Source of the DNA: Actinomadura_E scrupuli
GTDB taxonomy: Bacteria; Actinomycetota; Actinomycetes; Streptosporangiales; Streptosporangiaceae
Length of the DNA stretch: 64,000 nt
Assembly: GCF_050971785.1 (NCBI RefSeq)
Contig: NZ_JBPCCU010000007.1
Location: 372,001 to 436,000 of the forward strand
Reading direction: 5' to 3'
A program made the translations under genes and the position numbers. Below, piece by piece: positions 26,016 to 33,624 of this stretch. Each line of letters begins with the position of its first letter. Positions within the stretch are counted from its first letter, which is position 1. Below the pieces are notes generated by a model. It was not told the origin of the DNA, ran no database searches, and saw only the letters and a program-made list of their open reading frames with translations.

Positions 26016-26771
26016 ATGCGTATCGCCGTCGCCGGTGGAACCGGCCAGGTGGGGAAATTCGTCGTGGACGCCGTGCGCGCCGCGGGTCACGAGCCAACGG
26101 TGATCTCGCGATCCGCCGGCGTGGACATCACGACCGGCAGCGGACTCGCCGAGGCGCTCCAGGGGACGTCGGCGGTGATCGACGTGAGCAACGTGACGAC
26201 GACGAGCAGGAGAAAGTCGGTCGCCTTCTTCGAGGCCGGCACGCGCAATCTGCTCGGCGCGGGACGGGCCGCCGGCGTGTCGCACCATGTCGCGCTGTCG
26301 ATCGTGGGCATCGATCGGGTCGACTTCGGTTACTACGAAGGCAAGCGACGCCAGGAGGAGCTCCTCCTGGCCGGCCCGGTCCCGGCGAGCATCCTGCGCG
26401 CGACTCAATTCCACGAGTTCGCGATACAGGTCCTGGAGCGGGGCGGCGGCCCGTTCGCGCTGGTGCCGCGAATGGCGACCCAGCCGATCGCCGCCCGTGA
26501 GGTGGCCCACGCTCTCGTCGAGCTCGCTGTGCGCGAACCGGCCGGGATGGCACCGGACCTGGCCGGACCGGAGCGGCGGGAGCTGACCGACATGGCTCGC
26601 CAGGTACTTCGAGCGCGAGGCGGCCACCGGGTCGTGGTGCCGCTTCGGCTGCCGGGCGCGGCCGGCCGGGCGATGGCCGGCGGCGCGCTGCTGCCGGCCG
26701 GACCAGGGCCTCGCGGCAAGCAGACATTCGCCCAATGGCTCGCCGGCGAGGACGTCCTCGGGGCGCGGTGA
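26016..26771 (+). CDS. NmrA-like / atypical SDR NAD(P)-binding protein
   Basis: 251 residues from ATG 26016 with GGAG upstream. Starts MRIAVAGGTGQVGKFVVDA (nucleotide-binding GGTGxxG) and contains SAVIDVSNVTTTSRRKSV, HHVALSIVGIDRVDFGYYEGKRRQEELL and ILRATQFHEF, which are typical of atypical SDR proteins related to NmrA. The catalytic Tyr-Lys pair is replaced by YYEGKRRQE. Such proteins are either quinone or flavin reductase-like enzymes or redox sensors. The TetR gene 150 bases downstream on the same strand may be its partner. Confidence 0.8.
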   Translation: MRIAVAGGTGQVGKFVVDAVRAAGHEPTVISRSAGVDITTGSGLAEALQGTSAVIDVSNVTTTSRRKSVAFFEAGTRNLLGAGRAAGVSHHVALSIVGIDRVDFGYYEGKRRQEELLLAGPVPASILRATQFHEFAIQVLERGGGPFALVPRMATQPIAAREVAHALVELAVREPAGMAPDLAGPERRELTDMARQVLRARGGHRVVVPLRLPGAAGRAMAGGALLPAGPGPRGKQTFAQWLAGEDVLGAR

Positions 26772-26825
26772 AGGCCGCCGACGGGCCGCCGCTGAAAGTC
26801 GAGACGGCGGAGCTGAGCCGAAGAC

Positions 26826-26853
26826 GATTTTCGAGTACACGGACTGCAAAATC
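26826..26853. promoter_or_regulatory. 28-bp interrupted palindrome upstream of a TetR gene
   Basis: GATTTT-N2-AGT-N6-ACT-N2-AAAATC is symmetric with matching spacing on both sides (26826-26853), is AT-rich against a GC-rich background and sits 70 bases before the TetR-type start at 26923. It is a candidate autoregulatory operator, based on symmetry and position only. Confidence 0.4.
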
Positions 26854-26922
26854 ATCCTCTTGCCGGCCAAAAAATGCGCCGAATGTCTTCTGCTCCGCCC
26901 AAGGCGACTTAGCGTCATAGGC

Positions 26923-27546
26923 ATGGGAGTTGCGCGACGTCAGGCACCCGATTCCGAGCTGGGCATTGCCCAGGAACAGATCATGGAATCGGCCACCCGG
27001 CTGTTCGCCTCTCTCGGCTACGACGGAACCTCGAACGAGATGATCGCAGATGCCGCCGGACTCGACCTCGCCACCGTCGAGCGGCTGGCAGGCACCAAGC
27101 GGGACATCTATCTCGCAGTGGTCGCACGTTTTCACAGGATCGCGACGGCCATGTTCGATTCGGCCTTCGCCGAGTTCACCCCCGATCGGGCGGGCGTCCT
27201 CATGCTCGCGGACCGCTACCTGGACTACTGCGTGGACCATCCAGAGGTGCCCGCGCTCTGGACACACCGCTGGCAGTCCGACGCGGCCGACATCACCGAG
27301 GTGGAACGCCTCTACTTCATGCCCCTGTTCGACCGATGCGTGGAAAGAATTCAGACCTCGCTGGACGGCGACGTGGACGTCGAGTACGCGCTGTGGACGC
27401 TCACCTGGTGCATCCACGGTTTCTGCATGGGCAGCGTCCTCAACAGCAGGGGCGAGCGCGAGGGGCCGGACAACACCGCTTTTCTCCGGCGGTTCCGCAG
27501 GCACCTGCACAAACTCGTCGGCCAGGTGTTCGAGCTGAGCCGTTGA
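26923..27546 (+). CDS. TetR family transcriptional regulator
   Basis: 207 residues from ATG 26923. The N-terminal helix-turn-helix is plain: QIMESATRLFASLGYDGTSNEMIADAAGLDLATVERLAGTKRDIYLAVVARFH, with the recognition helix altered to LATVERLAGTKRDIY instead of the usual YxxFxSKxxL. The C-terminal ligand domain is about 130 residues and includes HRWQSDAADITEVERLYF. No strong ribosome site is visible at the chosen start; the frame is open to 26860. A palindrome at 26826-26853 lies in the promoter region. The ligand and targets are unknown; the preceding NmrA-like gene is a candidate. Confidence 0.85.
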   Translation: MGVARRQAPDSELGIAQEQIMESATRLFASLGYDGTSNEMIADAAGLDLATVERLAGTKRDIYLAVVARFHRIATAMFDSAFAEFTPDRAGVLMLADRYLDYCVDHPEVPALWTHRWQSDAADITEVERLYFMPLFDRCVERIQTSLDGDVDVEYALWTLTWCIHGFCMGSVLNSRGEREGPDNTAFLRRFRRHLHKLVGQVFELSR

Positions 27547-27573
27547 CGACGAGTACCATACGCGCCCGGTCTG

Positions 27574-28419
27574 TCAGCCGGCGCCGGAGCGCGCCGCGGT
27601 GACCGCCAGCGTGGTGTACGGCATCGTGAAGCCGCCCCCTATCGCGTCGATCGCGGCCCCGACGTCCGCCAGCACCTCGGCCAGCTTGTCCGCCGGGAGC
27701 CAGGTCAGGCCACCGGTCGTGGGCAGCAGATCCAGCCACTGGTCCCGGGTGTAGGACTGCTCCCAGTCGAATCGCCACTGCTCCGGGTCGCCGAACGCAC
27801 CCGCCTCCCGGATCCCGTCGGCGAACTTGGCGAACATCTCCTGGTACATGTCGACGGCCTGCCCCGGCGGCTGACCGTCTCTCCCCTGCTGGACGTTGAA
27901 CGGCGCGTCGGGCACCACCCTCCGGTAGACCGTGGCGAACGCCTCCGCGACGGCGGGCGGAGCCTCGAACACGTGCGAGAACGCCGCCAGCCGGCCGCCG
28001 GGCCGCAGCGCCTGCGCGGCCTTGGCGGCTCCCGCGACCGGGTCGATCCAGTGCCAGGCCGTCCCGGAGATGACCGCGTCGAATTCCCGGCTGGCGGGGT
28101 CCCAGGCTTCGAAGATCGCCACCTCGACCTCCACCCCGGTGCGCCGCGCGAACTCGGCCATACGCTCGTCGGGCTCGACGCCGAGCACCGTGCAGCCGGC
28201 CGCCTGGAACTGCCGGGCCTCTATGCCGGTGCCGCAGCCGACATCGAGGACGTCGGGCCCGGGGCTGGCGGCGACGATCCGCTCCACCAGGGCGTCGGGA
28301 TACCGGGGCCGGGCCCGGTCGTAGCGTTCGGCGTCCACCCCGAACGACTCCGCCATCTGCCGGGCCCTGTGCGGTTCGTTCTCGGAAGGGCGTGAGTGCT
28401 CCTGCGGTACAGTGGGCAT
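27574..28419 (-). CDS. Class I SAM-dependent methyltransferase
   Basis: 281 residues from ATG 28419 (alternative downstream ATG 28356). Motif I is VLDVGCGTGIEARQF (residues about 57-71), then GVEPDERMAEFARR (motif post I), AVISGTAWHWIDP (motif II) and ALRPGGRLAAF (motif III). N-terminal HRARQMAESFGVDAERYDRARPRYPDALVERI is characteristic of a common actinobacterial subgroup. It should methylate a small molecule with SAM; acceptor unknown. It diverges from a TetR gene, and two palindromic operators lie over and just upstream of its start codon, so repression by that regulator is likely. Confidence 0.87.
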   Translation of the reverse strand: MPTVPQEHSRPSENEPHRARQMAESFGVDAERYDRARPRYPDALVERIVAASPGPDVLDVGCGTGIEARQFQAAGCTVLGVEPDERMAEFARRTGVEVEVAIFEAWDPASREFDAVISGTAWHWIDPVAGAAKAAQALRPGGRLAAFSHVFEAPPAVAEAFATVYRRVVPDAPFNVQQGRDGQPPGQAVDMYQEMFAKFADGIREAGAFGDPEQWRFDWEQSYTRDQWLDLLPTTGGLTWLPADKLAEVLADVGAAIDAIGGGFTMPYTTLAVTAARSGAG

Positions 28420-28447
28420 GCGCCCACCATAGTGGGCGTATGCCCAC
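28412..28447. promoter_or_regulatory. Twin palindromic operators between methyltransferase and TetR genes
   Basis: Two copies of GTGGGC-N4-GCCCAC occur at 28412-28427 and 28432-28447, 20 bp centre to centre. Together they also form a nearly perfect 37-bp inverted repeat. Spacing of two helical turns on one DNA face fits two TetR dimers bound side by side. The methyltransferase start codon (28417-28419 on the minus strand) lies inside the left copy, and the TetR start follows the right copy by 40 bases, so one site set can repress both genes. Confidence 0.75.
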
Positions 28448-28486
28448 TCGTCCATGGGGCGGGCTTACCGAGGACGGAGAGACGCG

Positions 28487-29089
28487 GTGCCGACGGGGGT
28501 GCACATCCGCGACGCGCGCCGGCAACTGTTCGACGCCGCCGAGCGCATCCTGCTCCAGGACGGGCCGCACGCGCTGACCAGCCGCGCGGTCACCGCCGAG
28601 GCAGGCGTCGCCAAGGGCGTCCTGCACCGGCACTTCGCCGACTTCGACGCCTTCCTCGTCGAGCTCGTACAAGGTCGCATCGCCCGGATCGAGGAGCAGG
28701 CCGTCACCCTGCGCGGCTCCGCCGGCACCGGCACCGTCGCCGGCAACATCACCGGCGCACTGATGGAACTCTTCGACTCCGTCGCCGTGGCGATGGTCGG
28801 TCTCGTCATCTTCCGCGACGAACTGCGCGCCCGGCTGCGTCAAGCCGGACCGGCCCATGGCGTCCCAGTCCTGACGGAGGCCGGCACCATGATCGCCTCC
28901 TACCTCACCGACGAGTGCGAACTGGGCCGCATCGCGGCCGACGCAGACGTCGACTCGCTCGCGCTCTCGCTGATCGGGGCCGGGCACCTGCTGTTCGCCG
29001 GCCGAGCGGGCGTACCGCCGGAGGCCGGAGCCGTCGGCAAGGTCGTGACCACGGTCATCGCCGATGCCGTGCAACGACGGCTGCTGTGA
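28487..29089 (+). CDS. TetR family transcriptional regulator
   Basis: 200 residues from GTG 28487, chosen because GGAG lies 8 bases upstream; ATG 28454 is an alternative. The DNA-binding domain reads ARRQLFDAAERILLQDGPHALTSRAVTAEAGVAKGVLHRHFADFDAFLVELV, a textbook TetR helix-turn-helix. The ligand-binding part (about 75-195) is mostly helical. It diverges from the SAM methyltransferase and two GTGGGC-N4-GCCCAC sites separate the genes. The simplest model is autoregulation with control of the methyltransferase; the inducer is unknown. Confidence 0.88.
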   Translation: MPTGVHIRDARRQLFDAAERILLQDGPHALTSRAVTAEAGVAKGVLHRHFADFDAFLVELVQGRIARIEEQAVTLRGSAGTGTVAGNITGALMELFDSVAVAMVGLVIFRDELRARLRQAGPAHGVPVLTEAGTMIASYLTDECELGRIAADADVDSLALSLIGAGHLLFAGRAGVPPEAGAVGKVVTTVIADAVQRRLL

Positions 29090-29177
29090 ACCGCCGGGCA
29101 CCTGTCGTTACGGTGCCGGCTGCCGCGAACAGAACAATTACTAAGTGTATATATCCAAATTCATAGGGTGACGTATC

Positions 29178-29621
29178 GTGGTGTGCGTGTTCGTGAGCTC
29201 ACCTGCGTCCGCCACCACCGGTCCTCTGCGGCCGGCGGTGCTGCTGATCATGCTCGTGTTCACGGTGCACCTCGGCCTGCCAGGGCATCCCCTCGGTGAA
29301 CCGCCCGGCCAGAGGCCTTCGGTCTCGACGCCGGGCGACGGCGGGCCGGGGCCCGCCTTCCACACTCCGCACGAGACCGCCTGGGCGGCCGCCCACCCGC
29401 AACGACCGGCCGGACCCTACCCGGAGCCGACGCACGTCCGGCACGGCGAGGCCTGCCAGACCCTCAACCCCGGTCCCTCCGGCCCGGGGATGGCCGTCCG
29501 CCTCCTCAGATGCGTCTCCGGTACGACCTGCCCCGCGGCCGGGCCGGTGGCCATGGCCTCACCGGATGCGGCGGTCGCGGGCACCGCCGTGCTCATTCTG
29601 CTGTGCGTCTTACGCACCTGA
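29178..29621 (+). CDS. Small secreted or membrane hypothetical protein
   Basis: 147 residues from GTG 29178, with AGGG 6 bases upstream and an AT-rich stretch (TATATATCC region, 29145-29160) that may be its promoter. It has an N-terminal hydrophobic segment (AVLLIMLVFTVHLGL), a long Pro/Gly/His-rich middle and a final hydrophobic segment (AVAGTAVLILLCVLRT). I recognise no domain. The two-helix layout fits a small actinobacterial membrane protein, but the low-complexity middle could also be noise in GC-rich DNA. It precedes the SulP transporter by 209 bases. Confidence 0.42.
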   Translation: MVCVFVSSPASATTGPLRPAVLLIMLVFTVHLGLPGHPLGEPPGQRPSVSTPGDGGPGPAFHTPHETAWAAAHPQRPAGPYPEPTHVRHGEACQTLNPGPSGPGMAVRLLRCVSGTTCPAAGPVAMASPDAAVAGTAVLILLCVLRT

Positions 29622-29830
29622 CAGTCAGTGAGCGCGGCCCCGACGCCGAGCTCACGTTCATCGAGGCGAGCCGAGCTCCTGGTGGTGGTACGCGCCACGA
29701 GGTGATCGACCGCGCCTGACCGGCACCTGGGCCGGCTCGCCCACACCCTTTCGCGGCGCTTCCCGCCGCCATGACCCACCACGACCCAAGCCGTCTCGGC
29801 CGAGGGCCGATGTCACCATGAAGGGCTCAC

Positions 29831-31309
29831 ATGTTCTCCGTTCTCGTGCGTCACCGGCATACCCTGCGGCGGGACGTCTCCGCCTCGCTCGTCGTCTTCC
29901 TCATCGCCCTGCCGCTGTGCGTCGGCATCGCCGTCGCCTCTGGGATGCCGGCCGAGGCCGGGCTGGTGACGGGCATCATCGGCGGCCTGCTCGTCGGTGT
30001 CCTGCCCGGCAGCAGCCTGCAGGTCAGCGGACCGGCCGCCGGACTCACCGTCCTGGTGTTCGAAGCGGTCAGGGAGTACGGCCCGGCGAACCTCGGCGTG
30101 ATCGTCCTCGTCGCCGGGCTCTTGCAGCTCATCATGGGGGCGCTCAAGACGGGTCGCTGGTTCCGGGCGATATCGGCCTCGGTGGTCCACGGCATGCTGG
30201 GCGGCATCGGTGTGGTCATCATCGTCGGCCAGACGTACTCACTGCTGGGCCGGCCCGCGCACGGCAGCGGCCTGACGGGCCTGATGGGCCTGCCCGGCCT
30301 GCTCACCAGAGCCGTCAGCGAGCCTGCGGTCATGGCCTCAGCGGGACTCGGGGTCGCAACGATCATCATCATGGTGGCATGGCGCCTGGCTCCCGCTCCC
30401 CTGCAGATGATCCCCGCACCACTGGCCGCCGTGGTGCTCACCACCGGCGCCGCGGCCTTGCTGTCCGTCGACAAGATCCAGGTGAAGGGCGTCCTCGGTG
30501 TGCTGCAGCCACCCGGAGCCGGTGAGTTCGCCCGGCTGACGGAGCCGGGCGTGCTGGGCACCGTGGTCGCCCTCACCCTCATCGCCTCGGCCGAGAGCCT
30601 GTTCAGCGCGGCGGCCGTCGACCGCATGCACGACGGTCCGCGTACCGACTACGACAAGGAACTGATGGCCCAGGGGGTCGGCAACGCGGCCTGCGGGCTG
30701 CTGGGCGCCCTGCCGATGACCGCCGTCATCGTGCGCAGCGCCGCGAACGTCCAGGCCGGAGCCGCCACCAGAGCATCGCGGATCATGCACGGCGGCTGGC
30801 TCCTGCTGTTCGCCGCTCTCCTGCCGGCCGCGCTCGGGATCATCCCCGTCGCCGTACTCGCGGGCGTCCTCATTCACTGCGGCTGGAAACTCATCCCCGG
30901 GCAGGAGGTGGCCCGGCTGTGGCGGACCGAACGCGGCGAGGCCCTCGTACTCGTCCTCACCTTGGCCGCGATCGTCACGACCAACCTCCTCGAAGGCGTC
31001 CTCACCGGCCTCGTACTGGCCGTGGCGAAGACCGCCTGGGACGTCTCTCATATCCACATCGATGTCCACGAAGACCCCGGCACGCTGCGCATCCGGCTGA
31101 CCGGCAACGCCACCTTCCTGCGGCTTCCCCGCATCCTTGACACCCTCGAGGCACTGCCCCACGACCGCCCGGTCGAGCTGGACCTGTCCGGACTCCGCCA
31201 CCTCGACCACGCCTGCCGCACCGCGCTCCTGGCCTGGACCGCCCAGCGCGACAGCAGCGGCTCGCAGGTTCAGGTGTCCGGCGACCTCAACGCCGTGCCG
31301 GCCGCGTGA
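29831..31309 (+). CDS. SulP family inorganic anion transporter with STAS domain
   Basis: 492 residues from ATG 29831 with AAGGG upstream. About ten to twelve hydrophobic segments follow; the N-terminal DVSASLVVFLIALPLCVGIAVASGMP and GLVTGIIGGLLVGVLPGSSLQVSGPAAG are the SulP signature. ASAESLFSAAAVDRMHDGPRTDYDKELMAQGVGN is the conserved cytosolic loop. The C-terminal 120 residues are a STAS domain (HIDVHEDPGTLRIRLTGNATFL, VELDLSGLRHLDHACRTALLAW). Members move sulfate, bicarbonate or chloride, often as Na+ or H+ symport. No carbonic anhydrase or sulfate assimilation gene is next to it, so the ion cannot be chosen. Confidence 0.92.
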   Translation: MFSVLVRHRHTLRRDVSASLVVFLIALPLCVGIAVASGMPAEAGLVTGIIGGLLVGVLPGSSLQVSGPAAGLTVLVFEAVREYGPANLGVIVLVAGLLQLIMGALKTGRWFRAISASVVHGMLGGIGVVIIVGQTYSLLGRPAHGSGLTGLMGLPGLLTRAVSEPAVMASAGLGVATIIIMVAWRLAPAPLQMIPAPLAAVVLTTGAAALLSVDKIQVKGVLGVLQPPGAGEFARLTEPGVLGTVVALTLIASAESLFSAAAVDRMHDGPRTDYDKELMAQGVGNAACGLLGALPMTAVIVRSAANVQAGAATRASRIMHGGWLLLFAALLPAALGIIPVAVLAGVLIHCGWKLIPGQEVARLWRTERGEALVLVLTLAAIVTTNLLEGVLTGLVLAVAKTAWDVSHIHIDVHEDPGTLRIRLTGNATFLRLPRILDTLEALPHDRPVELDLSGLRHLDHACRTALLAWTAQRDSSGSQVQVSGDLNAVPAA

Positions 31310-31430
31310 GCCGATGAGACGCCGTGCGTTGCGACAGATCACCTCCGGCCCGCGCCACGGGCGGATCCCCGGCGGCAGGGGCGGGGATGGATCTGAACCC
31401 GGGCCGGTCTGGTGCGACAATCGTCTCGCC

Positions 31431-32036
31431 ATGACCGCCAAGCCTGTTCTCCGGGTGACCCGCTCCTCGGTTTTCGCAGCCGTCTGCGTGAGCCTGGCCA
31501 TCGCGGGTCATGCCACCGTCTCGCACGCCGCCGTCGGCCCGTGGGCTCTCGGCTTCGGTTTCGCGGCGGTGCTCGCGGTGGCGTGGGTGCTGACGGGGAC
31601 GGAGCGGTCCCTGGTCACCATCCTCGGTGGCCTGCTCGGCGGGCAGTTCGCCCTGCACGTACTCTTCGCGGCCGCTCAGCCGGGCGCTCCGGCCATGGAT
31701 CACTCCGGCTCGCGGCCCGATCTGATGGCGGCCGAGCACGGTGGGGGCACGGCCATGACGCTGGCGCACATCGGCGCCGCGGTGGTCTCGGCCTGGTGGC
31801 TGCGGCGGGGCGAGCGGGCGGTGTGGGTACTGGCCCGTCGCACGGCGGCACTGACCGCCGCGTCGTTGCTGGGCCTGCTGGGCCTGCTGTGCCTCCTGGA
31901 CCCGCCGCCGGTGAGAGCGGCGACACGCGCGGTCTCCCATGCCCGTGCTCTGGCCCGGCCGCGCATGGCCGCGTTGCGGTACTGCGTGGTCCGGCGAGGA
32001 CCTCCGCTCCGTTCGACGGCGCTCGCGCTCGGCTGA
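31431..32036 (+). CDS. Membrane protein preceding ycnI-copC (putative copper-associated)
   Basis: 201 residues from ATG 31431. Four or five hydrophobic helices: SSVFAAVCVSLAIAGHATVSHAA, ALGFGFAAVLAVAWVLTG, SLVTILGGLLGGQFALHVLFAAA, TLAHIGAAVVSAWWL and LTAASLLGLLGLLCLL. A loop between helices has scattered His, Met and Asp (HDHSGSRPDLM-like composition, APAMDHSGS). Uncharacterised membrane proteins of this size are commonly found just upstream of YcnI and CopC in actinomycetes, so it probably works in periplasm-side copper handling. The ending is Arg-rich, which is usual for a cytoplasmic tail. Confidence 0.72.
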   Translation: MTAKPVLRVTRSSVFAAVCVSLAIAGHATVSHAAVGPWALGFGFAAVLAVAWVLTGTERSLVTILGGLLGGQFALHVLFAAAQPGAPAMDHSGSRPDLMAAEHGGGTAMTLAHIGAAVVSAWWLRRGERAVWVLARRTAALTAASLLGLLGLLCLLDPPPVRAATRAVSHARALARPRMAALRYCVVRRGPPLRSTALALG

Positions 32037-32098
32037 CGCCGCGCGCCGGGCGACCCTGCCCTTTCGTCATCGAACGGTTCGAACGGAGAAACACGTCC

Positions 32099-32815
32099 AT
32101 GCACTCTTCTCGTCATGCCCTTGCCCGGGTGGCCGGCATCGGCGGTACCGCCGCCCTGGCCCTGCTGATGATCGCCGGCCCGGCCACCGCCCACGTCACC
32201 GCCAACCCCCGCAGCGCCGAGCAGGGCTCGTACAGCAAGATCTCGTTCCGGGTCCCCAATGAGGAGGGGACCGCCAGGAACACCAGCGTCGAGGTCGACC
32301 TGCCGCTGGACCACCCGATCGCCTCGGTGTCGGTGCGCCCGATTCCCGGCTGGACCATCAAGATCGACAAGTCCAGGCTCGCCACCCCGCTCAAGTCCGA
32401 CGACGGCGAGATCACCCAGGCGGTATCCAAGATCACCTGGAGCGGCGGGTCGATCGCTCCCGGGGAGTTCCAGGAGTTCGACGTGTCCATGGGACCGCTG
32501 CCCACCGACACCGACCGCCTGGTGTTCAAGGCCCGCCAGACCTACACCGGCGGCAAGGTCGTGTCCTGGGACCAGGACCCCGGCAACGGCGGCCAGGAGC
32601 CCGAGCATCCCGCTCCGGTGCTCCGGCTGACGCCGAAGGGCAGCGGGGCCGGCACCGGCACGACCGCCCAGGTGCCCGTGGCCGACCGGACCGAGGCCGC
32701 CGAGGCCGCAGACGACGGCACCGCCCGGTTCCTGGGCGGCCTCGGGCTCGCCGTCGGCGTGATCGGTATCGCCGTCGGCGGGTTCGCGCTGGCCCGGGTG
32801 CGGCGCCGCGCATGA
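32099..32815 (+). CDS. ycnI: YcnI family (DUF1775) copper-binding membrane-anchored protein
   Basis: 238 residues from ATG 32099 with GGAG upstream. The signal peptide ends at ATA and the mature protein begins HVTANP, an exposed N-terminal His. YcnI domains bind Cu(II) through that His with other conserved residues; the Trp in SKITWSGG is a candidate and the pattern GEFQEFDVSMGPLP plus YTGGKVVSWDQ is diagnostic. A linker of Gly/Thr/Ala precedes a C-terminal transmembrane helix (FLGGLGLAVGVIGIAVGGFALA) and a basic tail, so it is held on the outer face of the membrane. Its stop overlaps the copC start (ATGA). Confidence 0.9.
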   Translation: MHSSRHALARVAGIGGTAALALLMIAGPATAHVTANPRSAEQGSYSKISFRVPNEEGTARNTSVEVDLPLDHPIASVSVRPIPGWTIKIDKSRLATPLKSDDGEITQAVSKITWSGGSIAPGEFQEFDVSMGPLPTDTDRLVFKARQTYTGGKVVSWDQDPGNGGQEPEHPAPVLRLTPKGSGAGTGTTAQVPVADRTEAAEAADDGTARFLGGLGLAVGVIGIAVGGFALARVRRRA

Positions 32816-33372
32816 GAGACCGGAGTGTACGGATCGCCGTGGTCACGGCGGGGGCGGCGCTGGCCTTCGCCGCGACCACCGGGCCGGTATCCGCACACAC
32901 CTCACTGAAGGCGGCCTCACCGGCGATCGGCTCGACGGTGGCACCACCGAGCACACTCGCGCTGACCTTCGCCGACCCCGTGCGGTTCCCCCAGGTCGTC
33001 CTCCTGGACGCGGCGGGCGGGCGGCACGAGTCCGGCACGGCGCGTGCCGTGGACAACGTGGTGACCCAGCCCGTCGGCGGAACGCTCGCTCCGGGTCCGT
33101 ACACGGTCGGCTGGCGAGTGGTCGCCCTGGACGGGCACCCCGTCAGCGGTAAGTACCGCTTCACCGTCAAGGGCGGCACCGGCCCGGCCGGATCCGCGTC
33201 CGGACCGGTGGCGGGCCCGGCACCGAGCGGCGGTCCCCCGGCGGCGGCCCCGGCCGCCGGGTCGTCCGGCACCGGCTGGTGGTGGATCGGCCTCGCCGCC
33301 CTGCTCGCCGGAGGCTCGATCGCCGGCATCGTCATCGCCCGCCGCTCGGCCGAGCCCGGCGACGGGGCCTGA
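32812..33372 (+). CDS. copC: CopC-domain copper resistance protein
   Basis: 186 residues; ATG overlaps the YcnI stop. Signal peptide to about residue 28 (SAH), so the mature protein starts HTSLKAASPAIGSTV with an N-terminal His that binds Cu(II). The CopC beta sandwich is seen in LALTFADPVRFPQVVLLDAAG, GPYTVGWRVVALDGHPVSGKYRFTV, where the His of DGHPVSG is the second ligand. A Pro/Ala/Gly linker and a C-terminal helix (WWWIGLAALLAGGSIAGIVIA) anchor it. It forms one operon with the membrane protein and YcnI and is followed by a strong hairpin. Confidence 0.93.
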   Translation: MRDRSVRIAVVTAGAALAFAATTGPVSAHTSLKAASPAIGSTVAPPSTLALTFADPVRFPQVVLLDAAGGRHESGTARAVDNVVTQPVGGTLAPGPYTVGWRVVALDGHPVSGKYRFTVKGGTGPAGSASGPVAGPAPSGGPPAAAPAAGSSGTGWWWIGLAALLAGGSIAGIVIARRSAEPGDGA

Positions 33373-33376
33373 CCCT

Positions 33377-33424
33377 TCCGCGAGGTGCGCGGCGGCCGTC
33401 GAGGGCCGCCGCGCACCTCGCGGA
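33377..33424. terminator. 21-bp perfect hairpin after copC
   Basis: The arm CCGCGAGGTGCGCGGCGGCC (33378-33397) pairs fully with 33404-33423 over a GTCGAG loop, and one further T-A pair extends it. It begins 5 bases after the CopC stop and is the terminator of the copper operon. It can also stop transcription from the convergent aldo/keto reductase side. Confidence 0.85.
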
Positions 33425-33488
33425 GCACAGGGCCGGTGGCCGATCCCGGTGACCGGCGCCACGGCATCCGCCGTGACCGCGTCCTGTC

Positions 33489-33590
33489 CTATCCGAACTT
33501 GACGAAGGTCGGGAAGGGGGCCGAGAAGTCTTCGGACTGCCGGGAGCCGACGGACCCCGAGAAGGAGGTGCAACTGCTGTTCGCGTACAT
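33489..33590 (-). other. Possible 33-residue peptide or gene fragment
   Basis: Minus-strand frame from ATG 33590 to TAG 33489-33491. The peptide (MYANSSCTSFSGSVGSRQS followed by a stretch ending FPTFVKFG) is Ser/Phe-rich and every third codon position is G or C apart from a few, which is more coding-like than random. There is no clear ribosome site, and the frame is open upstream into DTDTDAT. It could be the tail of a lost gene, since it lies directly downstream of the truncated aldo/keto reductase. No family recognised. Confidence 0.2.
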
Positions 33591-33624
33591 CGTGGCGTCG
33601 GTGTCGGTGTCATCGCGCCGCTCG

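Noticed and set aside
25823..26500. 225-codon frame upstream of and overlapping the NmrA-like gene
   Set aside because: Its second half is an out-of-frame copy of the NmrA-like gene and the first part has no ribosome site.
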